Shown here piece after piece: positions 17,847 through 26,414 of a DNA stretch of 42,669 nt. Source of the DNA: Candidatus Falkowella caecavicola (GTDB taxonomy: Bacteria; Bacillota; Clostridia; Oscillospirales; Ruminococcaceae). Below the pieces are notes generated by a model. That model was not told where the DNA came from and did not search any database. It was given only the letters and a program-made list of their open reading frames with translations. A program made the position numbers and the translations under genes. How positions within the stretch are numbered: the stretch's first letter is position 1; each line of letters begins with the position of its first letter. The stretch is from assembly GCA_904420125.1 (NCBI GenBank), contig CAJFUK010000039.1, positions 1 to 42,669 on the forward strand. Direction: 5' to 3'.

Positions 17847-20057
17847 ATGAGACGGCCATTTGTCGTTATGGGGCTTACTCTTTATATCTCTTTATCCATT
17901 GCTGTCCGTCTTTCCCTCAACGGCCAGTTGGTGATGACTTTCTTTTTAGTTTTTCTGGTGTTGATCAGCTGTCTTTTAAAAATACGAAACATATATTCTG
18001 TCACGGCCGTGCTTTTTTCTGCGGCGCTTGGATTCGGGTTATGTGCCGTTTATACACAGACCCTGTATCTACCCGCCACCGCTTTAGCCGGCAGTACGCA
18101 GAATTTAACGGGGCAGATTTTAGACCGCAGTGTCTCCTCTTCCGGAAAGTACAGCTATACTTTAGAAATAGATGACCGAAATCTCTGTGAAAAAAAGTTT
18201 CGTGTCCTTTTATATGTGGACGCTCCACTGCCGGCTGATTACGATGATACAATTTCTGTACAGGCAGAACTATATCAGGCATCGGATTCTCTGCGCTCCC
18301 GTTCAATTTTTTTGACAGCGTATGCCACAAATACGCCAACTATTACCACTTATAAAGGGATTCATTCCCCGCTATACTTTTTTCGTATATTGAGGGATCA
18401 GATTTCCTCTTCTTTGGACAAGCTGTTTTCTGTAGAGGTATCCGGCCTGTTACATGCGTTACTTTTAGGGGATAAGAGCAGGTTATCCAGTGCAGCGTTT
18501 CTGGTATTCCGACGCGCAGGCCTGGCACATGTACTGGCCGTCTCCGGTCTGCATTTGACAATTCTGCTGCAATTTTTCCTGTATATTTTCCGTGCTTTCA
18601 AAATGCCGGCCCGTCTTTGTTCCGGATTGGCCATTCCTCTTGTGCTGTGTTTTATGGCTCTAACTGGCTTTTCCACCTCTGTCCTGCGAGCTGGAATCAT
18701 GTCGATCCTCTTTCATTTTGCCATTTTAATCGGCTGGGAAAGCGATGGTCTCAACTCCCTGGGTCTTGCTGCCACCCTCATTCTTTTATTCCAGCCATAT
18801 GCTGTGCAGGATCTCAGTTTTCTTCTTTCCTTTTACGCGACAGCAGGTATCCTCCTCTTTTCAGAACCCGCCACCAGGAAAGTGGTTGAAAAATTACACA
18901 TCTGGAATAAATATGTCAAATCCTTGATCGGTAAATTATGCGTTTCATTTGCTGCAATGGCTGCCGTTCTTCCTATTTCCCTGTTTTATTTTTCAGAATA
19001 CAGCGTTTGGGCGCCGATATCCGGACTATTTGCCGAACCATTGTTGATTCTATGCCTGCTGTTTGGTTTTCTTTCCGCTATATTAGGAATATTTTTGCCG
19101 ATTCTTGGTCAATTGGCTGCATGGCCTGCCTTATGGGGCGCTGAAGCATTACAGTGGATTACAGAAACGACAGCTTCTCTTCCGTTTTCCAAAATTCCTT
19201 TGGGAAGCGGCTTTATCAAACTCTGGTGTCTGTGCATGCTGTTATTAATCGGTGGAGCATATCTGCTCTCAGCACCGGATAGACGCGGCCCTGTAGTCCG
19301 CTTATCCTGCCTGCTTTCCGTTATTCTTTTGCTTTTCGCCAGTCTTTCAAAATTAGCTTTTACGCATAATGTAGCCGAGTTGGTGGTCCTGCATGAGGGA
19401 GAAGATACCAGCGTTATCCTTTTGTACGACCGGCACGCTTCTGTGCTTTTTTGCAATGGAAACAGCCGTATGGGAGATATCACCGCAGATTTTCTGCTCT
19501 CACGTGGCATACTGCGCCTGGATTGCATGTTCTTTTCAGATTCTGGTTATACTACCCAAAAGAGTGTCCTTTCTTTGGCAGAACAAATTCCAGTGTCCAC
19601 AATATTCTGTCCTGAACCCGCTAAAATCAAATCTGCCTTTGCAAAACAGCAGGCAGATATCTCTTTTCTCTCTTCTGCAGAATGTCAGGTTTCTTTGACA
19701 GAGAATATCTCTATTTCTTCTGCTGCTACATCCGGTGGAACTGTATGTCTGTTATCAATATGGGATCATACGTTATCTTTGGCGCCCAGTCAATACGCAG
19801 CCTCTTATTTTCAGCGTACAGCCACATCTGAAAAAGCTCCAGATATATTGCTGCTGGCAGGCAAAATCAGTAGTTTTCTTGAATCTTTAGATTTTGATCT
19901 TGCTTTAATTTTAGAAGAACAAACCTATGCCCTTCAAACGAGCGGGGAGATTGTTCCGGCATTTTTCGGTGACCAGACAAGTCTGCTCCTTCGTTCGAAC
20001 GGACAGTATCAGGTCGTACAGACAGAAATGGAGGCGTTCCATGCCCTATTTGAATGA
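17847..20057 (+). CDS. comEC: ComEC/Rec2-family competence DNA channel
   Basis: Polytopic membrane protein expected to carry single-stranded DNA across the membrane. The 736 residues have N-terminal hydrophobic segments and an OB-like DUF4131 region (about 60-170). The competence domain (about 195-480) contains HALLLGDKSRLSS, FRRAGLAHVLAVSGLHLTIL and several membrane helices. The C-terminal soluble part (about 505-736) occupies the place of the metallo-beta-lactamase-like domain but lacks the usual SHPHxDH-type metal motif; around residue 559 it reads DCMFFSDSGYTTQ. GGAGG precedes ATG 17847. It is the first gene of an operon with holA; no comEA is visible. Uptake function is inferred from the family and might be altered. 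Confidence 0.88.
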   Translation: MRRPFVVMGLTLYISLSIAVRLSLNGQLVMTFFLVFLVLISCLLKIRNIYSVTAVLFSAALGFGLCAVYTQTLYLPATALAGSTQNLTGQILDRSVSSSGKYSYTLEIDDRNLCEKKFRVLLYVDAPLPADYDDTISVQAELYQASDSLRSRSIFLTAYATNTPTITTYKGIHSPLYFFRILRDQISSSLDKLFSVEVSGLLHALLLGDKSRLSSAAFLVFRRAGLAHVLAVSGLHLTILLQFFLYIFRAFKMPARLCSGLAIPLVLCFMALTGFSTSVLRAGIMSILFHFAILIGWESDGLNSLGLAATLILLFQPYAVQDLSFLLSFYATAGILLFSEPATRKVVEKLHIWNKYVKSLIGKLCVSFAAMAAVLPISLFYFSEYSVWAPISGLFAEPLLILCLLFGFLSAILGIFLPILGQLAAWPALWGAEALQWITETTASLPFSKIPLGSGFIKLWCLCMLLLIGGAYLLSAPDRRGPVVRLSCLLSVILLLFASLSKLAFTHNVAELVVLHEGEDTSVILLYDRHASVLFCNGNSRMGDITADFLLSRGILRLDCMFFSDSGYTTQKSVLSLAEQIPVSTIFCPEPAKIKSAFAKQQADISFLSSAECQVSLTENISISSAATSGGTVCLLSIWDHTLSLAPSQYAASYFQRTATSEKAPDILLLAGKISSFLESLDFDLALILEEQTYALQTSGEIVPAFFGDQTSLLLRSNGQYQVVQTEMEAFHALFE

Positions 20058-21090
20058 TAGTGAAACCAGCCGAAAAATTCGTCAGGGGGACTTATCTCCC
20101 ACTTATCTGTTTTATGGTACAGAACGATACTTGCTGGAAAGAACACTTGTATTATTATCGAATAAGGCTTCTCAAGAACCTAAAAGCTTTAACCATATTA
20201 TTTTGGATGGGGAAAAATCTACTGCGGAACAAATTGAAACGGCCGCAGAAACGCTGCCGGTCATGGCAACACAAAAATATGTCTGTGTTCAAAATTTTAA
20301 TCCAGAAAAATTTTCCTCTGCGGATATGGAGCGGTTGAAAATTTTGGTTGAAAATCCGCCTGATACGTGTATATTAGTCTTCTGCGCACCTGATGCTACA
20401 GACGATTTCAAAAAAAGCGCTAAATGGAAGCAGTTTGCTAACGCAGTCGCGTCAACAGGTATTGTGACCGAATTTTCTGTAAAAGATAAAGGGGATCTTG
20501 CACGGTTGCTGATTGAACGTGCAGAAAAGCTGGGATGCAAATTAGAGAGGCCAGCGGCTCTTTATCTAATAGAGATCGTCGGTCATAGTTTGCATGCTTT
20601 GTTGGGTGAATTGACCAAGCTTACCGACTATGCCGCCAATCGCTGTATTACCAAACAGGACATTGACTTATTGGTTCCGCGCACTGTAGAATCTTCTTCT
20701 TTTGATCTGGCCAAAGCAATTCTACGGGGAGATTATGATACGGCCTTGCATATTCTCGATGACCTTTTTGACCAGCGGCAGGAACCCTTAATGATTTTAG
20801 GGGCGCTGTCCGCCTCTTTCCTGGATTTATACCGTGCAAAATGTGCCCAAAATGCAGGAAAATCGTCGGGTGATATCGCTGCAATCTATCCGTATAAAGG
20901 AAAGGAGTTCCGTATCAAAAATGCGCTGCGGGATGCTCCTCGTTTTTCTTCCCGACAGATCGCCTTTTGTTTACATGCACTTTTAAAAGCCGACGGACAA
21001 CTAAAATCCTCTCGAGGGGATAATAAAATCATGCTCGAACAATCCATCCTTTCTATGATGCTGTTTGCAGCCAAGGAGGCGCATATATGA
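20041..21090 (+). CDS. holA: DNA polymerase III subunit delta
   Basis: Clamp-loader delta subunit, which opens the beta sliding clamp. The 349 residues have the family layout: an N-terminal P-loop-less AAA+ domain (SPTYLFYGTERYLLERTL, DGEKSTAEQIETAAETLPVM, FNPEKFSSADMERL), a lid region, and a C-terminal helical collar domain (EPLMILGALSASFLDLYRAK). ATG 20041 follows GGAGG and overlaps the comEC end by 17 bp; the longer frame runs inside comEC. The comEC-holA pairing is common in Firmicutes. Confidence 0.93.
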   Translation: MPYLNDSETSRKIRQGDLSPTYLFYGTERYLLERTLVLLSNKASQEPKSFNHIILDGEKSTAEQIETAAETLPVMATQKYVCVQNFNPEKFSSADMERLKILVENPPDTCILVFCAPDATDDFKKSAKWKQFANAVASTGIVTEFSVKDKGDLARLLIERAEKLGCKLERPAALYLIEIVGHSLHALLGELTKLTDYAANRCITKQDIDLLVPRTVESSSFDLAKAILRGDYDTALHILDDLFDQRQEPLMILGALSASFLDLYRAKCAQNAGKSSGDIAAIYPYKGKEFRIKNALRDAPRFSSRQIAFCLHALLKADGQLKSSRGDNKIMLEQSILSMMLFAAKEAHI

Positions 21091-21701
21091 TCCGACTCAA
21101 ACAAGCAGTGATCGTAGAAGGTAAATATGATAGAATTAAACTGGCGGGAATTCTGGATGCAACTATTATTGAAACCGGCGGATTCAGGATTTTTAAGGAT
21201 CCGGAAAAACGTTTGTTGATCCGTACCCTGGCCGAAAAAAATGGAATTATTGTTTTAACGGACAGTGATGTGGCTGGTTTTAAGATCCGCAGTTTCATCA
21301 AATCCATTGCGCCGAATGGAAAAGTGATTCAAGCATATATTCCGCCCCTTCCAGGAAAAGAAAAACGAAAAGCTGTTCCATCAAAAGAAGGTTTTTTGGG
21401 GGTGGAAGGGACCCCAGATGCAATTCTGCTGGCGGCTTTGCAAAAAGCCGGTGTGTTTTTTGAATATGAATCAGCCCCTTCCCAGCATATTACAAAAACT
21501 GATCTTTATTTAGACGGTCTATCCGGTGGTAAAAACAGCGGATTGCGCCGGAAAATGCTAATGGAGTATCTACAGTTGCCCGCCTATTTGTCTGCCAACG
21601 CTTTGTTGGACATCCTAAATACACTTTTTTCATATGAAGAATATCAAAATCTGCTAAACACGGTTTTTTCCTCTTATAAGCAGGCTAATACAAAAAATTA
21701 A
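21087..21701 (+). CDS. rnmV: toprim-domain ribonuclease M5-like protein
   Basis: Probably RNase M5, which matures the 5S rRNA ends within ribosomes. The 204 residues start with a toprim domain: the catalytic glutamate in VIVEGKYDRIKL (near residue 11) and the acidic motif in VLTDSDVAGFKIR (near 60). The following GFLGVEGT segment and the C-terminal LDGLSGGKNSGLRRK with its helical tail match the DUF4093/RNase M5 layout. ATG 21087 follows AAGGAGG and overlaps holA by 4 bp. The usual neighbour ksgA is not here, so the call rests on sequence alone. Confidence 0.8.
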   Translation: MIRLKQAVIVEGKYDRIKLAGILDATIIETGGFRIFKDPEKRLLIRTLAEKNGIIVLTDSDVAGFKIRSFIKSIAPNGKVIQAYIPPLPGKEKRKAVPSKEGFLGVEGTPDAILLAALQKAGVFFEYESAPSQHITKTDLYLDGLSGGKNSGLRRKMLMEYLQLPAYLSANALLDILNTLFSYEEYQNLLNTVFSSYKQANTKN

Positions 21702-21717
21702 AGGAGCTTTGTCTGAT

Positions 21718-23118
21718 ATGGTATTTTCAAGTTTAACCTTCCTATTTGTCTTTGTCCCCTTAGTCTTTGGCATTTACTATATCGTTCCGGCAAAAGCAAA
21801 AAATATTATTATTTTTTTGTCGGGATTTATTTTTTATGCTTGGGGAGAACCCTTCTATATCTGTATTATGATCTTGTCTACACTAATTGATTATACAGCA
21901 GGGCTGCTGCTGGCACGCTATGACAAAAACCCCAAGGTAAGAACTATATTGCTCCTGGTCTCTGTTGTGATGAATCTGAGTTTGTTGGCTACTTTTAAAT
22001 ACAGTTCGTTTATCATCAATAATATCAACGCGATTCTACACACATCCATTCCGGATCCTAATCTCCCCTTGCCAATTGGTATTTCTTTTTATACATTTCA
22101 AAGCATGTCATATACTATCGACCTGTATATGCGAAAAATTAATGTGCAAAAAAATCTTATTAATTTTGTCTCTTATGTCACTCTCTTCCCGCAATTGGTT
22201 GCCGGACCGATTGTTCGATATCAAGATGTACAAAATGAAATTGATCACCGTACCATTACTGTCACAAAGGTTTCTGCCGGTATTGGCCTGTTTATCCAGG
22301 GACTGGCCAAGAAGGTCTTACTAGCAAATAACATTGGTTTGTTGTGGACAAACATTAAAGCCATGGATTACGCCACCATGCCCGCTATGACTGCCTGGCT
22401 TGGAATCTTGGCCTTTACTTTCCAGATTTACTATGATTTTTCCGGATATTCAGATATGGCCTGTGGGCTTGGAAAAATGTTGGGATTTGAATTCCCTCAA
22501 AACTTCAATCTGCCGTATACAGCCAAAAGCATTGCGGAGTTTTGGCGCAGATGGCATATCACTCTTTCTTCCTGGTTTAAATCCTATGTCTATTTTCCAT
22601 TAGGTGGCAGCCGGGTAAGTAAGCCTAAAATTGTCCGTAATCTGCTAATTGTCTGGGGTTTGACCGGACTTTGGCACGGAGCCAGCTGGAATTTTATCCT
22701 TTGGGGACTATATTTCGGCATCCTGATTATATGTGAACGGTTCATATGGGGAAAAGCGCTACAAAAGCTTCCCGGCATCATCCAGCACATTTATACGTTT
22801 GTTCTGGTTGTGTTTGGATGGATGCTTTTCGAAATACTGACGGTGACTGATATTATCACCTATACAAAAGCTCTGTTCGGCGCAGGTGGATTATGGGACA
22901 GCCAATCTTTTTATTTCCTTTCTTCCTATTTTATATTATTTATTATCTGTGCAATTTTTTCCGGTGGTTTTCTCCAACGTTTGGGAACAAAACTGGCTGC
23001 CCGGTTTCCAAAAGCAGTCCCATATTCCATACCTGTTGTGCAATTGGTATTAATGGTTTGCTGCTTATCCTACCTAGTTAGTTCGACGTATAATCCGTTT
23101 CTATACTTTCGTTTCTAA
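21718..23118 (+). CDS. MBOAT-family membrane O-acyltransferase (AlgI/DltB-like)
   Basis: Membrane-bound O-acyltransferase, likely moving an acetyl or other acyl group across the membrane onto a surface polysaccharide or teichoic acid. The 466 residues are strongly hydrophobic with about ten or more segments. Conserved motifs are LPIGISFYTFQSMSYTID, LFPQLVAGPIVRY, YYDFSGYSDMACGLG, FWRRWHITLSSWFKSYVYFP, and the catalytic histidine in GLWHGASWNFILWG. ATG 21718 is chosen over an in-frame TTG three codons earlier because the AGGAG would lie too close to the TTG. The next gene encodes the expected extracytoplasmic partner. Confidence 0.92.
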   Translation: MVFSSLTFLFVFVPLVFGIYYIVPAKAKNIIIFLSGFIFYAWGEPFYICIMILSTLIDYTAGLLLARYDKNPKVRTILLLVSVVMNLSLLATFKYSSFIINNINAILHTSIPDPNLPLPIGISFYTFQSMSYTIDLYMRKINVQKNLINFVSYVTLFPQLVAGPIVRYQDVQNEIDHRTITVTKVSAGIGLFIQGLAKKVLLANNIGLLWTNIKAMDYATMPAMTAWLGILAFTFQIYYDFSGYSDMACGLGKMLGFEFPQNFNLPYTAKSIAEFWRRWHITLSSWFKSYVYFPLGGSRVSKPKIVRNLLIVWGLTGLWHGASWNFILWGLYFGILIICERFIWGKALQKLPGIIQHIYTFVLVVFGWMLFEILTVTDIITYTKALFGAGGLWDSQSFYFLSSYFILFIICAIFSGGFLQRLGTKLAARFPKAVPYSIPVVQLVLMVCCLSYLVSSTYNPFLYFRF

Positions 23119-23148
23119 TTCGCAGACAGTTTACCGAAAAGGAGCTTT

Positions 23149-24309
23149 ATGGCTATGAGAATACAAAAATGGCTTTCTATTTTATTCTTTTTTGGAACGA
23201 TCGCAGTATTTGCTTTATTAACCCTTGTATTGCCAAAGCAAAGTTTTTCTGAGAATGAAAATAGAACTCTTACCAGTTTTCCAACCATTCGCAGTGTTGA
23301 AGATATCATGGACCGATCCTTTATGAAAGGATTTGACAATTATATATCTGACCATTTTGCAGGACGTGACCAATGGATCGCTTTGAAAACTCAACTGGAT
23401 TTGCTGTATGGGCAAAAAGAAGTCAGTGGTGTCTATATTACTCCAGAACGGCTCATGCAAAAAACGGATACCCCCAATGAGCAATACATCAACGCCAGTA
23501 TTAATGCTATCAATGAATATGCACAAAAATATCCTGACAAAACGGTTTCTGTACTCTTAGTGCCCACGGCAACAGAAATTTATAAAGAACAACTCCCCAA
23601 AAATGCGCCGGAACTGGATCAAAAACTGTTAATTGATAGCGTTTATAGCCAATTAACAGATTCTATTGTCCGATTAGATGCATACCGACCGTTAATGGCT
23701 GAAAAAAATAATTACATTTTTTATAAAACGGATCACCACTGGACGAGTTACGGCGCTTTTGTTACTTATAGTTATAACGCGCGCAGTCTTGGTTTTAATC
23801 CTCTTTCATTGAATGATTTTCAGATTGAACATGCGTCCTATAATTTTTTAGGTACCCTACACTCCAAGACGCAATATACAAAAACAGGTATGGATACGAT
23901 TGATCTATACACCAATGCCGGTAATGTTCAGGTTGTTTCCTGTATCCGTAATAATGGAGTTGAACAAACAGAGTATCCGTCGATTTTCTTTCGGGAGATG
24001 CTCGAAAAAAAAGATCAGTATTCTGTTTTTCTGGGTACCAATGAAGGAATTGTCACGGTAAAAACCAACGCATCAAACGGCAAACGACTGCTCATGTTCA
24101 AAGATAGCTATTCCCACGCCCTCATACAATTTCTGGCACCACATTATGAAGAAATTACATTAGTTGATCTTCGTTATCTGACGACCTCTTATGAAACGTA
24201 TGTAGATCCAGCGCTATATGACCAGGTCATGTTCTTATATAATGTCAATTCATTTATTACAGATTCATATATTAAAAACGTTACCTGGAGTATACAAGAT
24301 CAATCTTAA
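23149..24309 (+). CDS. DHHW-family protein (AlgX/AlgJ-like SGNH partner of the MBOAT)
   Basis: Predicted extracytoplasmic partner that receives or transfers the acyl group. The 386 residues begin with a single hydrophobic anchor (about 9-28), then ENRTLTSFPTIRSVEDIM typical of this family. The catalytic-like motif KTDHHWTSYGAF lies near residue 200 and the putative nucleophile serine is in LMFKDSYSHAL. AGGAG lies 4 bp before ATG 23149 and 10 bp before a second ATG two codons later, so either may be used. It ends at a strong terminator, closing the comEC operon. Acyl substrate and acceptor are unknown. Confidence 0.87.
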   Translation: MAMRIQKWLSILFFFGTIAVFALLTLVLPKQSFSENENRTLTSFPTIRSVEDIMDRSFMKGFDNYISDHFAGRDQWIALKTQLDLLYGQKEVSGVYITPERLMQKTDTPNEQYINASINAINEYAQKYPDKTVSVLLVPTATEIYKEQLPKNAPELDQKLLIDSVYSQLTDSIVRLDAYRPLMAEKNNYIFYKTDHHWTSYGAFVTYSYNARSLGFNPLSLNDFQIEHASYNFLGTLHSKTQYTKTGMDTIDLYTNAGNVQVVSCIRNNGVEQTEYPSIFFREMLEKKDQYSVFLGTNEGIVTVKTNASNGKRLLMFKDSYSHALIQFLAPHYEEITLVDLRYLTTSYETYVDPALYDQVMFLYNVNSFITDSYIKNVTWSIQDQS

Positions 24310-24391
24310 AATTCATCTTAAGCTATTTTTATACTATCTAGGGATAAAAAAGGCTTACTAAAAATAGCGGAGTGCCATAATGAAAGTTATA

Positions 24392-24430
24392 AAAAACGGG
24401 TACAACTCTCAAAAAGCTGTACCCGTTTTT
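24392..24430. terminator. bidirectional intrinsic terminator
   Basis: A 13 bp stem (AAAAACGGGTACA at 24392-24404, complement at 24418-24430) with A and T runs on both sides. It serves the plus-strand comEC operon and the convergent VOC gene. Confidence 0.9.
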
Positions 24431-24522
24431 ATTATGTTTTATTTTCCGAAAGTATATAACCCTATGACACTTTGGGCGGTGTCCACAAAGATATCAGGTG
24501 GCGATTATACTCATTTTGTCAG

Positions 24523-24909
24523 TTAAATAGAAATCCACCAGCATACACCATATTTGTCAATTACGGTTGCACAGCATTTGCTCCAGGGGACTTCTTTTAT
24601 TGGTTCAATAACAACACCGCCATCGCTTAAAATATGGAAAGCTTTATGCACTGCCTCTTCGCTTCCTATTTCAAAAACATTGAAAGTCATTGTCTGCCAT
24701 TTTTCTTTGTGGATTACACTTATGTCACAAGGATTTACCGCTTCACTGACGGCAAGAAATGGTTCTCCTTTTACTGACAATTCACAATGTGCATAAGCGT
24801 CATTTGTGTCATTTTTTATTTGAAAGGTGACTTCTGCGCCAAAAGCATTACAATACATATCAACGGCTTCAATGCTGTTCTTAACATAAACCTGTGTATA
24901 ATTCTTCAT
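24523..24909 (-). CDS. VOC-superfamily protein (PhnB/YjdN-like)
   Basis: A 128-residue glyoxalase/dioxygenase-fold protein of unknown function. The start MKNYTQVYVKNSIEAVDMY and the segments CNAFGAEVTFQIKNDTNDAYAH and PIKEVPWSKCCATVIDKYGV followed by CWWISI fit the PhnB-like subgroup (related to 3-demethylubiquinone methyltransferase-like proteins). It is a monocistronic gene with its own promoter and a terminator on each side, unrelated to its neighbours. Its substrate cannot be predicted. Confidence 0.8.
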   Translation of the reverse strand: MKNYTQVYVKNSIEAVDMYCNAFGAEVTFQIKNDTNDAYAHCELSVKGEPFLAVSEAVNPCDISVIHKEKWQTMTFNVFEIGSEEAVHKAFHILSDGGVVIEPIKEVPWSKCCATVIDKYGVCWWISI

Positions 24910-24947
24910 ACCTTTCTCCCGCTTATTATATCAAAATCCATGCCTGC

Positions 24948-24976
24948 ATTATAACACAATAGCGGCCAGAACACAA
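24948..24976 (-). promoter_or_regulatory. candidate promoter of the VOC gene
   Basis: On the minus strand, TTGTGT (24971-24976), 17 bp, TATAAT (24948-24953). The -35 box lies in the loop and descending arm of the upstream terminator. A second TATAAT nearer the gene has no -35 partner. Confidence 0.5.
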
Positions 24977-24989
24977 TGTTCTGACCGCT
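24961..24989 (-). terminator. hairpin terminator after the S1-domain gene
   Basis: A 13 bp stem on the minus strand (AGCGGTCAGAACA, then TGTTCTGGCCGCT) with one U-G pair and a 3 nt loop. The tail is AT-rich but not a clean U-run. It lies about 60 bp past the S1 gene stop. Confidence 0.6.
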
Positions 24990-25051
24990 TGCTTAATCAA
25001 TACTTCGTCACTGCACCTCGGAGAATCAGTAAGCCTTTTTATTTTAGTACC

Positions 25052-25492
25052 TTAAGAACGAGGAGAACGTTTAGAATAGGATCCGTGCTTACCATCCATA
25101 ATCCGTTTCAAATCAGACATCTTCTCTTCACTAGCCTGTTTAAACTTACTCATCATTTCTTCAAAAGATGCTTCTGGCGTCTTAGGTGCGGGGTTTGGTA
25201 TCTGGCGGGAATCCCGGTCATAAGGCGGGCGCTTTCCCTGAGGGCGGCGTGGCGAAACATTATCCATGGCCTGTTTAATGGAAAGACTGATCTTTCCATC
25301 CTCTCCAATTTTCAAAACTTTTACCTTAACTGTTTCGCCTTCTTTTAAATGGTCTGAAATTTCTTTGACATAGGTCGGAGCGACTTCAGAAATATGTACC
25401 ATCCCTGTTGTACCGCCTAAGTCAATAAATGCGCCAAACTTTGTGATGCCTGTCACTTTACCTTCCAGTATTTTCCCAACCTCAAGTTGCAT
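25052..25492 (-). CDS. S1 RNA-binding domain protein (YabR-like)
   Basis: A small RNA-binding protein. The 146 residues hold one S1 domain (about 1-72: MQLEVGKILEGKVTGITKFG, then VHISEVAPTYVKEISDHL and ISLSIKQAMDN). A hydrophilic, proline- and arginine-rich tail follows, then a short helix (FEEMMSKFKQASEEKM). Its position just after divIC in the yabP/yabQ cluster matches the yabR locus of Bacillus. AAGGAGG lies 13 bp upstream, a long spacing, but no alternative start exists. The role is unknown in detail. Confidence 0.88.
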   Translation of the reverse strand: MQLEVGKILEGKVTGITKFGAFIDLGGTTGMVHISEVAPTYVKEISDHLKEGETVKVKVLKIGEDGKISLSIKQAMDNVSPRRPQGKRPPYDRDSRQIPNPAPKTPEASFEEMMSKFKQASEEKMSDLKRIMDGKHGSYSKRSPRS

Positions 25493-25571
25493 AAACCTAC
25501 AACTGCCTCCTTAGAATAAAAATTTTATATGAATGCTTAGACTTTAAGCAAACCTTCGGGTAAAGTTTATA

Positions 25572-25865
25572 TTATTTGCCTCCAATATCGACAAACACCT
25601 GTTCATCAGAACGCACATATCCCAATTGTTCCCTAGCAATTTTCTCATAATATTCATCCAAATCGTTTTCACTCAATAAACGCTGGAGTTCTTCATTTTC
25701 TATCGTCTGCTGCGCACACGCATCTTTTAAAGACTCTAAGCTGTCTTCAAGTCCGCTGAGCTTCTGTTGATCATATACAATTTGTGCACAAGCAATGGTC
25801 ACGATAACAAACACTGCAATGCTAAAAAGAAAATGTCTCTTTCTTTTCGGCTTGTACAAAGCCAA
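25572..25865 (-). CDS. divIC: septum formation initiator protein, DivIC/FtsB family
   Basis: A bitopic division protein that acts with FtsL and DivIB. The 97 residues show a basic cytoplasmic tail (ALYKPKRKRH), one membrane segment (about 11-30), an extracellular coiled coil (about 33-65) and the conserved end YYEKIAREQLGYVRSDEQVF. The only reasonable start is TTG 25865, with AAGGGG upstream, overlapping yabQ by 44 bp. The gene order yabP-yabQ-divIC matches sporulating Firmicutes. Confidence 0.87.
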   Translation of the reverse strand: MALYKPKRKRHFLFSIAVFVIVTIACAQIVYDQQKLSGLEDSLESLKDACAQQTIENEELQRLLSENDLDEYYEKIAREQLGYVRSDEQVFVDIGGK

Positions 25866-26400
25866 CTGGCTCAGCCCCTTTCTTATTTTTACTGTTTTTG
25901 TATACTGATTTATTATACAACACTTTCCTTCTCCTTTTCAAGCACATTTTTAGCTTTTTATCCTGATTTTTTAATTTTGTGTAAATTACTACAAAAAAGC
26001 TTCTCACCCTTTGGTATATAAAACCAAAGGCTTTCTGAAAAGGCCACACCAAAATGCGGAATAACATATGAAAAATTTTACGTATCTGATTGATCAGAGC
26101 ATCGGCGATCCGATAAACCAGTGTGCCAATACTAAAATAATAGACAGAAAAACCAAGCAATTCTCCGACAAAAATAAAACCTCGCAGCATTCCAGAATTA
26201 TAGCGAATCATAAATAAGAATGTCGCAGTACCCGCTACCAAAAAGAATAATAGATCTTCGACAAATATGATAATGCCTCCACTCGGCACAGCCAGACGTA
26301 GAATCCTAAAAATATCGTATATCAGTCCTAGACCAACCCCCAGTAGGCAGGCATATAAAAAAGCCGTTGTCTGCTGTGTTAGCATAATCTGTATATCCAT
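25822..26400 (-). CDS. yabQ: spore cortex biosynthesis protein YabQ
   Basis: Membrane protein needed for spore cortex formation. The 192 residues have hydrophobic segments at about 10-30, 40-65 and 70-95, including LLGVGLGLIYDIFRILR and ISFV-like repeats typical of YabQ. A basic C-terminal region (LKNQDKKLKMCLKRRRKVLY) follows. GGAG precedes ATG 26400. It starts 14 bp after yabP ends and overlaps divIC. It is good evidence that the host sporulates or descends from spore formers. Confidence 0.9.
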   Translation of the reverse strand: MDIQIMLTQQTTAFLYACLLGVGLGLIYDIFRILRLAVPSGGIIIFVEDLLFFLVAGTATFLFMIRYNSGMLRGFIFVGELLGFSVYYFSIGTLVYRIADALINQIRKIFHMLFRILVWPFQKAFGFIYQRVRSFFVVIYTKLKNQDKKLKMCLKRRRKVLYNKSVYKNSKNKKGAEPVGFVQAEKKETFSF

Positions 26401-26414
26401 ATGTTTACTCCGGC

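Noticed and set aside
17708-18175. Plus-strand open frame of 155 codons overlapping the comEC start
   Set aside because: Different frame from comEC, begins inside the promoter, and the translation shows no conserved features.
24381-24430. Short frame starting ATGAAAGTTATAAAA
   Set aside because: It lies within the terminator hairpin after the DHHW gene and has no suitable ribosome binding site.
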